Shown: positions 15,609-25,103, numbered from the stretch's first letter. The stretch: 64,000 nt of DNA from Microbacterium oleivorans (GCF_023715745.1 NZ_JAMBOV010000001.1:248001-312000); one strand, 5' to 3'. Numbers and translations are program-made. The notes: generated from the sequence alone by a model not told the origin.

Positions 15609-16526
15609 TCACGTCCGGATGACGACGTTCTCCGGCTCCTCGCCCGCCAGCAGATGACCGATCTGGCGGCGGAGCAGACGAACGACCCGCGGGTGCATCG
15701 CATCGGTCGCGCCGCCGACGTGCGGGGCGATGATTACGCCGTCGAGCGTCCAGAGCGGGTGGTCGGCGGGAAGCGGCTCCGGATCGGTGACGTCCAGTGC
15801 CGCACGGATGCCACGGGTGCGCACGTGGGCGACGAGGGCGTCCGTGTCGATGAGCGACCCGCGACCGACGTTCACGATGAGAGCGGCTTCGGGAAGCGCC
15901 GTCAGGAACGCGTCGTCGACGATGTGCCGCGTCGCCGCACCCCCGGGCAGAGTCGCGATGACGATGTCGACGCTCGGAAGGAGCTCGGGGAGCTCCTCGG
16001 CCGCGTGGACGTGCACCCCGTCCTCGTCGCGGGCGGTCGAGGCGACCGCGACGAGGTCGACCTCGAAGGGCGCGAGTCGCGCGGCGACGGCCTTGCCGAC
16101 GCCGCCGTAGCCGAGGACGAGCACGCGGCGGTCGGCGAGTCCGGTCGCCTGGAACGGGCGCCACTCGCGGGCGTCCTGTGCGCGGACGAAGCGGTCGATG
16201 CCCCGCTGCGCCGTCAGTGTCAGCGCAATGGCGAGCTCGGCCGTGGACGTCTCGTGCACCGTCGTCGCGTTGGCGAACAGCACACCGGCGGGCAGGCGCT
16301 CCTCGATTCCCTCGTAGCCGATCGACTGACCCTGGACGAGTCCGACCTCGATGCCCTCGAGCCAGGGGAGGGGGCTGCCGGAGGCCATGTACGGCGGGAC
16401 CACGATGTCGATGCGCGGGCGGGGGGAGGCGGCATCCATCTTCCAGACGAACACGTCCGCGCCGTCGATGTCGGCGAGGTCCTCGGCGAGACGGTCGGTG
16501 GGCACGCTGACGCTGATGGAAGCCAT
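15609..16526 (-). CDS. D-2-hydroxyacid dehydrogenase family oxidoreductase
   Basis: A 305-residue NAD(P)-dependent dehydrogenase of the D-isomer 2-hydroxyacid family. The Rossmann motif is VLGYGGVGKAVAARL; the catalytic Arg lies in NVGRGSLIDTDAL, the Glu in TDPEPLPADHPLW and the His in APHVGGAT. The substrate is unknown; relatives reduce glyoxylate, hydroxypyruvate or phosphoglycerate. The start lies 6 nt after TAGCCT, so it has its own promoter although it lies just 20 bp downstream of an ABC permease gene in the same direction. Confidence 0.87.
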   Translation of the reverse strand: MASISVSVPTDRLAEDLADIDGADVFVWKMDAASPRPRIDIVVPPYMASGSPLPWLEGIEVGLVQGQSIGYEGIEERLPAGVLFANATTVHETSTAELAIALTLTAQRGIDRFVRAQDAREWRPFQATGLADRRVLVLGYGGVGKAVAARLAPFEVDLVAVASTARDEDGVHVHAAEELPELLPSVDIVIATLPGGAATRHIVDDAFLTALPEAALIVNVGRGSLIDTDALVAHVRTRGIRAALDVTDPEPLPADHPLWTLDGVIIAPHVGGATDAMHPRVVRLLRRQIGHLLAGEEPENVVIRT

Positions 16527-16532
16527 GCCCCG

Positions 16533-16538
16533 AGGCTA
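16533..16538 (-). promoter_or_regulatory. -10 box TAGCCT, leaderless start
   Basis: On the minus strand TAGCCT ends 6 nt before the dehydrogenase ATG at 16526. It lies between the permease stop (16547) and the start. Confidence 0.5.
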
Positions 16539-16546
16539 CCGCCGGG

Positions 16547-17347
16547 TCACTCGACCGTCGTCGCCATGCCCATCCGGGCGAGGACGACGTTCTCGACGAT
16601 CTGCACGAGGTTGTAGAGCACGAGCGTCACGAGGGTGATGATCGCGACCGATGCCCAGAGGTCGTCGAACCGCGCCTGCGCTGTGAGCTTCTGGATCGCC
16701 CCGCCGATGCCCGTTCCGGTCGACAGCCACTCGGCCAGCAATGCACCCGTCACTGCGCCGGGGACCGACACTCGCGCCGCGGCGAACAGCGAGGGCAGCG
16801 CACCCGGCACGTCGACCTTGCGCAGCTGCATCCATCGGCCGCCGCCGTAGACGCGGACGAGGTCGAGGCTCTGCTGCGACGCACGCGACAGACCGAACAG
16901 GATCGAGGCGAGCGCGGGGAACAGCACGACGATGCTGCCGATGACGGCGACGGATGCCGGGGTGCCGCGTCCCGTGATGAGGATGATGACCGGGGCGATG
17001 GCGACGAGCGGGATGCTGCGAAGCAGCAGCGCGAGCGGCATCACGCCCGCTTCGACGGCACGGGAGAGCGAGAAGACGATGGCCAGGACGAGGGCGGCCG
17101 CCATTCCGGTCACGAAGCCGAGCGCGGCGTCGCCGAGGGTCTGCCGCACGAGCGGGCCGAGGGCGTCGCGGTGGGCCGCGGCATCCTCGTCCGTGAACAG
17201 GAACTCCCACACGTCGACGGGACCCTTGGCGATGTACGGGGAGATCCCGGTGAAGGAGACCACCGCCCACCAGGCGGCGACGACGATGACGAGCGTCAGC
17301 GCCGCGTTCGCACTGGAACGGCCCAGCGCGCGGCCGCCGCCCTTCAC
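16547..17347 (-). CDS. ABC permease 2 (NMT1/SsuC type)
   Basis: A 266-residue inner-membrane permease of the SsuC/TauC/ThiX class (BPD_transp_1). It has about six helices and the cytoplasmic EAA-like loop region around GLSRASQQSLDLVRVYGGG. The start is a GTG at 17347 overlapping the stop of permease 1 (GTGA). It pairs with permease 1 to make a heterodimeric membrane channel; the two share the VRVYGG motif and general layout, so they probably arose by duplication. Confidence 0.87.
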   Translation of the reverse strand: MKGGGRALGRSSANAALTLVIVVAAWWAVVSFTGISPYIAKGPVDVWEFLFTDEDAAAHRDALGPLVRQTLGDAALGFVTGMAAALVLAIVFSLSRAVEAGVMPLALLLRSIPLVAIAPVIILITGRGTPASVAVIGSIVVLFPALASILFGLSRASQQSLDLVRVYGGGRWMQLRKVDVPGALPSLFAAARVSVPGAVTGALLAEWLSTGTGIGGAIQKLTAQARFDDLWASVAIITLVTLVLYNLVQIVENVVLARMGMATTVE

Positions 17348-18168
17348 GAGCGGGCTCCGGCGACCCACGGGGTCACGATCCGCGACAGGAGTCCCAGCAG
17401 CGCATAGCCGAGGAGAGCGACGAGCGCGGTCAGCAGGAACACCGCCCAGACCCGGGGCGAGTCGAGGTCGCCCTGCAGCTTGATGAGGGTGATCCCGACG
17501 CCCTGGTCGATCGAGCCCATGTATTCGCCGAGGATCGCCCCGAGGAATGCCGTCGGCACCGCGATCTGGAGGGCGTTGAGGATCGCCGGGGCCGCGGCGA
17601 TCAGGCGCACCTTGCGCAACTGCGTCAGGCGCGAGCCGCCGTAGACGCGGACGACGTCGAGCGAGGCACGGTCGGCGGCCTTGAACCCGACGAGCGCGCC
17701 GACGACGGTGGTGAAGAAGACGGCGAGGGCGGCGAGGAAGACCGCCGTGGCGCTCAGGTCGCCCGCGCGCTTCGCGACCGGCAGGACCACGACGGCGATG
17801 CCGCCGACGGCGACGACCGGCAGGCAGTAGCTGACCACGGCGATCTGCGTCACGACGGTCTCGGCCTTCGGGACGAGCAGGACGACCGAGGCGAGGAGCA
17901 GGGCGATCGCGTTGCCCCACGCGAACCCGAGAAGGGCTTCGGAGATCGTCACCTGGAACACCGGCCAGTAGGCGGGCAACCCGTCGGAGGCGATCGTCGC
18001 GAACACGGTCCACGGGTCGGGTACCGGGGTGAACGTGGTCCCCGGTGCCGGGACGAACGCGGTCGCGGAGAACAGCCACCACGCGCCGAGCAGGGCGACG
18101 ACCCCCACGACGGCGGCGGTCCCGCGCGGTGCGCGGCGTCCGCGGCGCGCGGCGGGAGCGCTCGTCAT
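17344..18168 (-). CDS. ABC permease 1 (NMT1/SsuC type)
   Basis: A 274-residue permease with an Arg-rich N-terminus, about six helices and the ABC coupling loop near [22 protein letters not shown]. It belongs to the same BPD_transp_1 class as permease 2. ATGA overlap (18165-18168) couples it to the ATPase gene upstream. Relatives import taurine, sulfonates, nitrate or thiamine precursors. Confidence 0.87.
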   Translation of the reverse strand: MTSAPAARRGRRAPRGTAAVVGVVALLGAWWLFSATAFVPAPGTTFTPVPDPWTVFATIASDGLPAYWPVFQVTISEALLGFAWGNAIALLLASVVLLVPKAETVVTQIAVVSYCLPVVAVGGIAVVVLPVAKRAGDLSATAVFLAALAVFFTTVVGALVGFKAADRASLDVVRVYGGSRLTQLRKVRLIAAAPAILNALQIAVPTAFLGAILGEYMGSIDQGVGITLIKLQGDLDSPRVWAVFLLTALVALLGYALLGLLSRIVTPWVAGARS

Positions 18169-18986
18169 GACTCTGCGGCCGCGCGGCCGTCGCCCGTGAA
18201 GAGCAGATCGGATGCCCGGTCCACAAGCGCGTGGAACTCGGGAGTCCGCTGCATCTCGGGCAGGCGAGGGCGCGGGAGGTCGACCTCGATGACCTCGGTG
18301 ATCCGACCCGGTCGCGGCGACATCACGGCGACGCGGTCGGAGAGGAAGATGGCCTCGGAGATGCCGTGTGTCACCATGAGCGTCGTCGCGGGCTTCTCCG
18401 TCCAGATACGGAGCAGCTCGAGGTTCAGGTTCTGCCGGGTCATGTCGTCGAGGGCCCCGAACGGCTCGTCGAGCAGCAGCACCGACGGCTTGAGACTCAG
18501 GGCCCGGGCGATCGACACGCGCTGACGCATCCCGCCCGACAGCTGCGCGGGCTTGGCCTTCTCGAAGCCGCGCAGGCCCACGAGCCCGATGAGCTCGTCG
18601 ATGTAGTCGCGGTCCGGTGTACGGCCGGCCACCTCGAACGGCAGACGGATGTTCGCGAGCACGCTCCGCCAGGGCAGCAGCGCGTGATCCTGGAAAGCGA
18701 TCCCGAGGTCGTGGTCGCGCCGCAGCTGCGCGGGAGTCTTGCCGTCGACACGCACCTCGCCGCTCGTGGGCTGCTCGAGGTCGGCCAGGATGCGCAGGAT
18801 CGTGGACTTGCCGCATCCCGAGGGTCCGAGCAGTGACAGGAACGATCCCTGATCCGTGTGCAGATGGGTGTCGGAGAGGGCCTCGACGGTGCGGCCACGA
18901 CCGGTGTGGAAGGTCTTCGCGAGACCGTCGATGCGGATGCCGGTACCCGCGAGGGCACCGGCATCCGCGACGTTGGTGCTGGTCAT
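18165..18986 (-). CDS. ABC transporter ATP-binding protein (SsuB/TauB type)
   Basis: A 273-residue ATPase. Walker A is GPSGCGKST, the Q-loop is in [13 protein letters not shown], the signature is [15 protein letters not shown], Walker B is [13 protein letters not shown] and the switch His is in MVTHGISEA. The Q-loop sequence with LLPWR is typical of SsuB/TauB/ThiZ ATPases. It lies one base after the substrate-binding protein stop and overlaps permease 1, giving a compact importer operon. Its ligand cannot be named from sequence. Confidence 0.92.
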   Translation of the reverse strand: MTSTNVADAGALAGTGIRIDGLAKTFHTGRGRTVEALSDTHLHTDQGSFLSLLGPSGCGKSTILRILADLEQPTSGEVRVDGKTPAQLRRDHDLGIAFQDHALLPWRSVLANIRLPFEVAGRTPDRDYIDELIGLVGLRGFEKAKPAQLSGGMRQRVSIARALSLKPSVLLLDEPFGALDDMTRQNLNLELLRIWTEKPATTLMVTHGISEAIFLSDRVAVMSPRPGRITEVIEVDLPRPRLPEMQRTPEFHALVDRASDLLFTGDGRAAAES

Positions 18987-18987
18987 G

Positions 18988-20067
18988 TCAGGGCAGGTAA
19001 TCCTTGAGTTCGGCGTCGTCGGCGTAGATCTCGTCGATGATCGTCGTGTCGAAGAGGTCCTCGACGCTGACGTCCCAGCCCGCAGCCGCGAGCGAGTCCA
19101 CGGTCTGCTGCTGCAGGTCGTCGGAGATCGTGAACAGGCCGTTCGCCTCGGTCTCGTCGGTCGAGATCAGCAGGTTCTGCGCCTCGATGCCCTTCGTCGT
19201 CTTCTCGGGGTCGAGCGCCCCGAAGACCGACTCCAGGCCGTCCTCGGACTCCTCGGCTGCCTGGTTGTAGTACTTCTCGACGAGCGAGACGGTGTCCTCC
19301 ACCGGCTCCTGGAAGACGTGCGTCCATCCCTTGATCTCGGCGGTGAGGAAGTCCTTCAGCAGCTCCTTGTTCTCGGCGAGGTACTGGTCGGTGACCGTGA
19401 AGGTCTCGGCGACGTAGGGGACGCCGTTCTCGGCGTACGCGAGGTTGGTCACGTCGTAGCCGGCGAGCTCGACCGTGAGGGCCTCGTTCGTCAGGTACGC
19501 CATGAAGCCGTCGACCTCGCCGTTCATGACGGGGGTGGGGTTGAAGTCGACCGGGACCACCTCGACGTCGGCAGGGTCGATGTCGTTGGCGTTGAGCAGG
19601 GCCGCGAACACCGAGGCGTTCGAGTCCTGTACGCCGATCTTCTTGCCGACCAGGTCCTGCGGCGTCTGGATGTTCGCGCCGTCGGCGAGCGACAGGATCG
19701 TGAAGGGGTTCTTCTGGAACGTGGCGCCGATGATCTTCAGGGGTGCGTCCTGCTCGGCGACGGCCGCGCCGACGGATGCCGCATCGCTCAGCGCGACCTG
19801 CACGGTGCCGGAGAGGAGCTTCGCGACGCCGGTGTCGGGACCGGAGATGCCGACGACGTCGGAGAAGCCGGCGTCCTCGTAGTAGCCCTTCTCGTAGGCG
19901 TAGAACTCGCCGGCGAACTCCTCGTTCTTGATCCAGGAGTACTGGACGCTGATCTCGCCATGGTCCTCCGATCCGCCGGAGGATGCCGGTGCACCGCCGG
20001 AGGCGCATCCGGCGAGGACGAGGGTGGCCGCTGCGGCGAGGGCGGCGAGGGGGGCGAGACGGCGCAA
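18988..20067 (-). CDS. NMT1-type ABC substrate-binding lipoprotein
   Basis: A 359-residue lipoprotein with signal peptide and lipobox LAGC (Cys near residue 21). The mature domain is the NMT1/THI5-like fold ([53 protein letters not shown]). The start codon is TTG at 20067; AAGGAGT at 20072-20078 on the minus strand, at ideal spacing, decides it. The homologous family binds sulfonates, nitrate, riboflavin or pyrimidine precursors. No thiamine-type riboswitch is evident in the short upstream region. First gene of the importer operon. Confidence 0.87.
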   Translation of the reverse strand: MRRLAPLAALAAAATLVLAGCASGGAPASSGGSEDHGEISVQYSWIKNEEFAGEFYAYEKGYYEDAGFSDVVGISGPDTGVAKLLSGTVQVALSDAASVGAAVAEQDAPLKIIGATFQKNPFTILSLADGANIQTPQDLVGKKIGVQDSNASVFAALLNANDIDPADVEVVPVDFNPTPVMNGEVDGFMAYLTNEALTVELAGYDVTNLAYAENGVPYVAETFTVTDQYLAENKELLKDFLTAEIKGWTHVFQEPVEDTVSLVEKYYNQAAEESEDGLESVFGALDPEKTTKGIEAQNLLISTDETEANGLFTISDDLQQQTVDSLAAAGWDVSVEDLFDTTIIDEIYADDAELKDYLP

Positions 20068-20201
20068 GGGGACTCCTTGATCATGCTGCGGGTGACATGC
20101 GAGGGTGCGTGTCCGACGCTAGACCCGCCGTATTTCCGCATCGTTTCGCCCTTGTGGCGCTACTGTCGCCTCACATCGACCGTCGCCGTCAGGAGGTCCC
20201 C

Positions 20202-20633
20202 ATGGTTCCCGAGATCAACTACTGGAGCGTCATCCTCGCCACCGTCGCGGGCACGGTGGTCGGTGCGGTCTGGTACGGCCCGAAGACCTTCGGTCCGCGA
20301 TGGGCGCGCCTGGCTCGCGTGGTGACCGATCGCCCGAAGGGGTCCGCCGCCATCGCGATCGGTGTCTCGACGGCGGTCACCTTCGCGACGGCCTGGGTGC
20401 TGGCGGGCGCCACGACGATCGCCTGGCACTTCTACTCGGGGTCGTACCTGTGGGCGGCGATCGTGACGGCGGTGCTGCTCTGGGCGGGGTTCACCGCCGC
20501 GCGGGTCATCACGCACGACGGCTTCGAGGGACGGCCGTCGTCGCTCACGGTGATCACGATCGGCTACGAGCTGACCGTCGCGGTGGTGATGGCCGTGATC
20601 ATCGGCCTGTGGCCCCCCGCCGGAACCGTCTGA
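20202..20633 (+). CDS. DUF1761 family membrane protein
   Basis: A 143-residue membrane protein with four hydrophobic segments. The early motif INYWSVILATVAGTVVGAVWYGP followed by FGPRWARL is the DUF1761 signature. Function unknown in the family. AGGAGGT at 20191-20197 fixes the ATG. It lies divergently from the ABC importer and convergently with purQ. Confidence 0.8.
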   Translation: MVPEINYWSVILATVAGTVVGAVWYGPKTFGPRWARLARVVTDRPKGSAAIAIGVSTAVTFATAWVLAGATTIAWHFYSGSYLWAAIVTAVLLWAGFTAARVITHDGFEGRPSSLTVITIGYELTVAVVMAVIIGLWPPAGTV

Positions 20634-20637
20634 GGTA

Positions 20638-21345
20638 TCAGGCGGCGGTGTGCACGACCGCCGAGACCGCGGCGGTGAAGAAGCGCAGACCGTCGACTCC
20701 CGACCGCATGGCAGCGGCGGTGTCGGGGCCGAAACCGGGCTCGATCGCGTGCTCGGGGTGGGGCATGAGTCCCACGACGTTCCCGTGCTCGTTGGTGAGT
20801 CCGGCGATGTCGTCCATCGAGCCGTTCGGGTTGACGCCCGCGTAGCGGAAGGCGACGAGGCCTTCGCCCTCGACCCGCTTGAGGGTCTCGTCGGAGGCGA
20901 TGTACCCGCCGTCGGCGTTCTTCAGCGGGATGACGATCTCTTGGCCGCGGCGGAACTCGCTCGTCCACGCCGTGTCGGCGTTCTCGACGGTCAGGCGCTG
21001 GTCGCGGCGGATGAACTGCTGGTGCGCGTTGCGGATCAGGCCACCGGGCAGCAGATGCGCCTCGACGAGCATCTGGAAGCCGTTGCAGATGCCGAGGACG
21101 GGCATGCCCTTGGCGGCGGCATCCTTCACTTCGGACATGATCGGCGCGAGCGCGGCGATCGCGCCGGCACGCAGGTAGTCGCCGTAGCTGAAGCCGCCCG
21201 GCAGGACGAGGGCGTCGACGCCCTCGAGGTCGTGCGACCCGTGCCAGAGCGCAACGGGCTCGGCGCCGGCGAGTCGGACGGCTCGGCGCGCGTCGCCGTC
21301 GTCGAGCGAGCCGGGGAAGGTGATGACGCCGATGCGGACGGTCAC
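20638..21345 (-). CDS. purQ: phosphoribosylformylglycinamidine synthase subunit PurQ
   Basis: A 235-residue glutaminase subunit of FGAM synthase, purine step 4. The class I glutamine amidotransferase nucleophile Cys is in [11 protein letters not shown], and the His/Glu pair is in [10 protein letters not shown]. The opening [13 protein letters not shown] is typical of PurQ. The GTG start overlaps the purS stop (GTGA at 21342-21345). The large subunit PurL is not in the window. Confidence 0.95.
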   Translation of the reverse strand: MTVRIGVITFPGSLDDGDARRAVRLAGAEPVALWHGSHDLEGVDALVLPGGFSYGDYLRAGAIAALAPIMSEVKDAAAKGMPVLGICNGFQMLVEAHLLPGGLIRNAHQQFIRRDQRLTVENADTAWTSEFRRGQEIVIPLKNADGGYIASDETLKRVEGEGLVAFRYAGVNPNGSMDDIAGLTNEHGNVVGLMPHPEHAIEPGFGPDTAAAMRSGVDGLRFFTAAVSAVVHTAA

Positions 21346-21587
21346 TCGACGACCTCGATGCCCACGACGTCCTCGATGACCGAGTTCGACAGGATCTCCT
21401 CGGCGATCGTCGTGACCGCGGCGAGGGTCTGCTCATCGGCGCTCTCGACCGTCAGCTCGAACCGCTTGCCGATGCGGACGTCGCCGAATCCGGCGTGCCC
21501 GAGTCGCTGCAGCGCGCCGGCGACGGCCTTCCCCTGCGGGTCCAGGAGCTCGGCCTTGGGCATGACGTCGACGACGATGGTGGGCAT
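21342..21587 (-). CDS. purS: phosphoribosylformylglycinamidine synthase subunit PurS
   Basis: An 81-residue PurS. The family sequence is clear: [22 protein letters not shown] at the start, [17 protein letters not shown] in the centre. PurS bridges PurQ and PurL and is needed for ammonia transfer. It is translationally coupled to purQ by a GTGA overlap. Length is normal. Confidence 0.95.
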   Translation of the reverse strand: MPTIVVDVMPKAELLDPQGKAVAGALQRLGHAGFGDVRIGKRFELTVESADEQTLAAVTTIAEEILSNSVIEDVVGIEVVE

Positions 21588-21698
21588 CAGAAAGCTCCGG
21601 GATGTCGCGGGCAGGGGTGCGCGACCAGTCTAGAGCCCGCAGCGCGCCGCCGTCGCGTCTCCCGGCGCGGGCTCGTGACCAAACCGTGACCCGCGCGC

Positions 21699-21767
21699 TG
21701 GGAGCGCTCTCTTGACACTCGTGGGAGCGATCCCATAGCGTCTCACGCAACCCCTGAGAGCGCTCCC
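21699..21767 (+). promoter_or_regulatory. sugar ABC promoter with three LacI-type operators
   Basis: TTGACA (21712-21717), an 18-bp spacer and TAGCGT (21736-21741) form the promoter. Three related 12-bp sites surround it: GGGAGCGCTCTC (21700-21711) just upstream of -35, GGGAGCGATCCC (21723-21734) in the spacer, and GAGAGCGCTCCC (21756-21767) downstream. Sites 1 and 3 are exact reverse complements of each other. Their centres are 23 and 33 bp apart, close to whole helical turns. The cognate regulator is probably the LacI gene at 26589. Confidence 0.85.
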
Positions 21768-21813
21768 AAATCGTGCACCACCTCGCTCTCACCACACCAC
21801 AAAGGAGTGTCCT

Positions 21814-23082
21814 GTGAACTCACGCGCCCTGCGACGCGTCGGCGTCCTCGCCGCCGTCGCGTCGACGTCCGCCATCGTCCTCGCCGGTTGTGCCGGTGGC
21901 GGCGAGCCTGCCGCGAACAGCGGCGAGAAGGTCACGCTGACCATCGCCACCTTCAACAACTTCGGCTACACCGACGAGTTCCTCCAGAAGTACGAGGACG
22001 AGAACCCGAACGTCACGATCGTCCACAACAAGGCGGCCGAGTCGGGCGACGCCCGCAAGAACTTCTTCCAGAAGCTCGGCAAGGGCGGACTCGCCGACAT
22101 CGAGGCCGTCGAGGTCGACTGGCTGTCCGAGGCCATGCAGTACTCGGACCTGCTCGCGCCGGTGCCCGACGACCTCAAGGGACGCTGGCTCGACTGGAAG
22201 GAAGCGGCGGCGACGGACGCCGACGGCAACCTCATCGGCTACGGCACGGACATTGGCCCGCAGGCGATCTGCTATCGCGCGGACCTCTTCGAGGCGGCCG
22301 GCCTGCCGTCCGAGCCGGCCGAGGTCGAGGCGCTGTTCGACGGCGACTGGGACAACTACTTCGACGTCGCCGACCAGTACCGCGAGGGTTCTGGCAAGGC
22401 GATGATCGACTCGGCGAACTCGGTCCTGCAGGGCATCGTGAACCAGATCGAGTACACCTACGACGAGCCCGACGGCACCGTCATCGCGACCTCGAACCCC
22501 GAGATCGCCGACGCGTACAAGAGCGTCGTCGAGCGCGCCGTCCCCAACGCGGCCTACTCGGCGCAGTGGGGCGACGACTGGGTGGCCTCCTTCCAGGGGG
22601 ACGACTTCGCGACGGTGCTGTGCCCCGGGTGGATGCAGGGCATCATCTCCGGCTACGCGCCCGACCAGGCGAACTGGAAGATCGCGAACGTGTTCCCGAA
22701 CGGCGGCGGCAACTGGGGCGGGTCGTACCTGACGATCCCCGCCAACGGCAAGAACGTGGCCGAGGCTCAGAAGCTCGCGGACTGGCTGTCGGCTCCCGAG
22801 CAGCAGGTCGAGGCCTTCCTCAACGTCGGCGCGTTCCCCAGCCAGGTCGAGGCGTACGAGAACGCCGATCTGACGGCATACGTCAACGACTACTTCGGCG
22901 GCGCCAAGACCGGCGAGATCGGCGCCGACCGCGCCGAGGCGGTCACCGTGCAGCCCTACAAGAGCGCGAACTACTTCAAGTACCACGACGCGCTCCAGAA
23001 CGCGGTCAACCGCGTCTTCGACGGCTCGGAATCCGAGTCCGCCGCCTGGGACACCTGGGTGGCCGAGGTCGAGGCCTTCTGA
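21814..23082 (+). CDS. sugar ABC transporter substrate-binding lipoprotein
   Basis: A 422-residue extracellular solute-binding protein of family 1. The signal peptide ends in lipobox LAGC (Cys near residue 25). The mature part has LTIATFNNFGYTDEFLQKYEDE and GYGTDIGPQAICYRADLFEAAGLP, typical of sugar-binding proteins in CUT1 importers. AAGGAG precedes the GTG start. It is the first gene of the LacI-controlled operon with two permeases, a GH1 enzyme and lacI. No ATPase gene is present, so a shared MsiK-type ATPase elsewhere is inferred. The ligand is probably a beta-glucoside oligosaccharide because of the linked GH1 enzyme. Confidence 0.9.
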   Translation: MNSRALRRVGVLAAVASTSAIVLAGCAGGGEPAANSGEKVTLTIATFNNFGYTDEFLQKYEDENPNVTIVHNKAAESGDARKNFFQKLGKGGLADIEAVEVDWLSEAMQYSDLLAPVPDDLKGRWLDWKEAAATDADGNLIGYGTDIGPQAICYRADLFEAAGLPSEPAEVEALFDGDWDNYFDVADQYREGSGKAMIDSANSVLQGIVNQIEYTYDEPDGTVIATSNPEIADAYKSVVERAVPNAAYSAQWGDDWVASFQGDDFATVLCPGWMQGIISGYAPDQANWKIANVFPNGGGNWGGSYLTIPANGKNVAEAQKLADWLSAPEQQVEAFLNVGAFPSQVEAYENADLTAYVNDYFGGAKTGEIGADRAEAVTVQPYKSANYFKYHDALQNAVNRVFDGSESESAAWDTWVAEVEAF

Positions 23083-23095
23083 CCCGTCCCTGACC

Positions 23096-23130
23096 GGGAG
23101 GCCGGCCGTCCCTGCAGCGGCCGGTCTCCC
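23096..23130 (+). promoter_or_regulatory. intercistronic stem-loop
   Basis: A 13-bp stem (23096-23108 with 23118-23130, one G-U pair) and a 9-nt loop lie between the binding-protein stop and the first permease start. Such hairpins commonly stabilise the upstream mRNA or partly terminate transcription, giving excess binding protein over permease. Confidence 0.65.
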
Positions 23131-23160
23131 CACCATCCACGCCGACAACGGAGACGACAC

Positions 23161-24189
23161 GTGACGACCACAGACATCCGCCCCCGGACCCCGCTGGAGG
23201 ATCGGCCCGCGCCCGCGGATCGCCCAGTCCGTGTGCTCTCGTTCCGGCAGCGCCTGAGCCGGTGGGACGTCAAGGTCTCGCCGTACCTCTACATCTCGCC
23301 CTTCTTCATCCTCTTCGCGATCGTCGGCCTGTTCCCGATCGCCTTCACCGCGGTCATCTCGTTCCAGGAGTGGGACCTGATCCGCAACTCCGGCACCTTC
23401 GTCGGGTTCGAGCAGTACACGTGGATCCTTAACGACCCGAAGTTCTGGGTCGCGCTGCGCAACACCTTCAGCATCTTCCTGCTCTCGACGGTGCCGCAGC
23501 TGATCCTGGCCGTCTTCATCGCGGCGATGCTCGATCGCAACATCCGGGCCAAGACCTTCTGGCGCATGAGCGTCCTGCTGCCCTTCGTGATGGCCCCCGT
23601 CGCCGTCGCCCTCATCTTCAGCAACATGTTCGGCGACGTCCACGGACTCGTGAACAACGCCCTGAGCGCCGTCGGGCTCGACCCCATCGCCTGGCACAAG
23701 GACCCGTTCTGGAGCCACGTCGCGATCGCCACGATGGTGAACTTCCGCTGGACCGGCTACAACGCCCTGATCCTGCTCGCCGCGATGCAGGCCGTCCCCC
23801 GCGAGTACTACGAGGCGGCGACCGTCGACGGTGCCGGGGCGTTCCGTCAGTTCTTCAGCATCACGCTGCCGTCGCTGCGTCCGACGCTGATCTTCGTCAT
23901 CATCACCTCGACGATCGGCGGCCTGCAGATCTTCGACGAGCCGCGGATGTTCGACAACACGGGCGAAGGCGGTCCCGCGCAGCAGTGGCTGACGATCACG
24001 CTGTACCTCTACAACATCGGCTGGGGCGAGTTCAATTTCGGCCGCGCCGCGGCGCTCGCCTGGATCCTCTTCATCATCATCGTGGTGATCGGCCTCCTGA
24101 ACCTCCTCATCACCCGCCGTCTCGTCCGGGACGAGGGCGGCCGCGGCGTCAAGATGCCGCGACGCGCACGAAAGGACACCGCGCGATGA
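23161..24189 (+). CDS. sugar ABC transporter permease (MalF type)
   Basis: A 342-residue permease of the CUT1 MalF class with six hydrophobic helices. The first is at YISPFFILFAIVGLFPIAFTAV and the coupling loop is YYEAATVDGAGAFRQFFSITLPSLRPT, the canonical EAA motif. The GTG start has GGAG upstream. Its stop overlaps the next gene (ATGA at 24186-24189). Confidence 0.92.
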   Translation: MTTTDIRPRTPLEDRPAPADRPVRVLSFRQRLSRWDVKVSPYLYISPFFILFAIVGLFPIAFTAVISFQEWDLIRNSGTFVGFEQYTWILNDPKFWVALRNTFSIFLLSTVPQLILAVFIAAMLDRNIRAKTFWRMSVLLPFVMAPVAVALIFSNMFGDVHGLVNNALSAVGLDPIAWHKDPFWSHVAIATMVNFRWTGYNALILLAAMQAVPREYYEAATVDGAGAFRQFFSITLPSLRPTLIFVIITSTIGGLQIFDEPRMFDNTGEGGPAQQWLTITLYLYNIGWGEFNFGRAAALAWILFIIIVVIGLLNLLITRRLVRDEGGRGVKMPRRARKDTAR

Positions 24190-25103
24190 CCACCGTCAGC
24201 GAACCGCCCCTGGCCATCGTCGAGGAGAACATCCCGAACGCCGCGCGACGTCGGCGCGGGGAGCGGACCACCCGCATCCGGGGCGTCCGCGCCGGCTTCT
24301 GGGTCTATGTCGGGCTGGGCGTCGTCGCCGTCTCGGCGATCTTCCCCTACTACTGGTCGTTCCTGATCGGATCCGGCGACCAGTTCACGATCAACGACCC
24401 CCAGATGTCGTGGATCCCCGGTGCGAACTTCGTCACCAACGCGCTGTCGGTCGTGAACGACCCGGCCGTCAACTTCTGGCTCGCCCTCTGGAACTCGGTC
24501 CTCAGCTCGACTCTGATCGCGGCATCCGTCGTCGTCTTCTCGACCCTCGCCGGGTGGGCCTTCGCGAAGCTGCGGTTCCGCGGCAGCAAGGTGCTGCTCG
24601 CGTTCGTGGTGGCCACCATGGCCGTCCCGATGCAGCTGGGTGTCGTGCCGCTGTACATCCTGTTCGCCGACCTCGGCTGGACCGGCACGATCGGCGCCAT
24701 CATCATCCCCGCCCTCACGAGCGCTTTCGGGGTGTTCTGGATGACGCAGTACATCGGTCAGACGGTTCCGGACGAGCTCATCGAGGCCGCTCGTGTCGAC
24801 GGCGCGAGCCAGATCCGCACCTTCTGGACCGTCGGGGTCACGGCGGCTCGGCCAGCGGCCGCCATGCTGTTCCTGTTCACCTTCGTCGGCGCGTGGAACC
24901 AGTTCTTCTGGCCCTTCATCGTGCTCGACCGCGAGAGCCCCACCCTGCCGGTGGCGTTGTCGCTGCTGCAGGCGAACTACTTCGTCGACTACAGCAAGGT
25001 GCTCGCAGGGGTGCTCCTGGCGACGGTTCCGCTGATCCTGCTTTTCGTCTTCGCGGGCAGGCAGCTGGTCAGCGGCATCATGGCCGGCGCGGTCAAGGGC
25101 TGA
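24186..25103 (+). CDS. sugar ABC transporter permease (MalG type)
   Basis: A 305-residue CUT1 permease of the MalG class. After a basic N-terminus there are six helices; the EAA loop is ELIEAARVDGASQIRTFWTVGV. The C-terminus ends with the usual GAVKG motif of MalG-type proteins. Start coupled to the preceding permease by an ATGA overlap. Confidence 0.92.
   Translation: MTTVSEPPLAIVEENIPNAARRRRGERTTRIRGVRAGFWVYVGLGVVAVSAIFPYYWSFLIGSGDQFTINDPQMSWIPGANFVTNALSVVNDPAVNFWLALWNSVLSSTLIAASVVVFSTLAGWAFAKLRFRGSKVLLAFVVATMAVPMQLGVVPLYILFADLGWTGTIGAIIIPALTSAFGVFWMTQYIGQTVPDELIEAARVDGASQIRTFWTVGVTAARPAAAMLFLFTFVGAWNQFFWPFIVLDRESPTLPVALSLLQANYFVDYSKVLAGVLLATVPLILLFVFAGRQLVSGIMAGAVKG

Noticed and set aside
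20068..20201. TPP riboswitch before the NMT1-type lipoprotein
   Set aside because: The gap is only 134 bp, shared with a divergent gene, and the conserved TPP core (CUGAGA and related elements) is not present.
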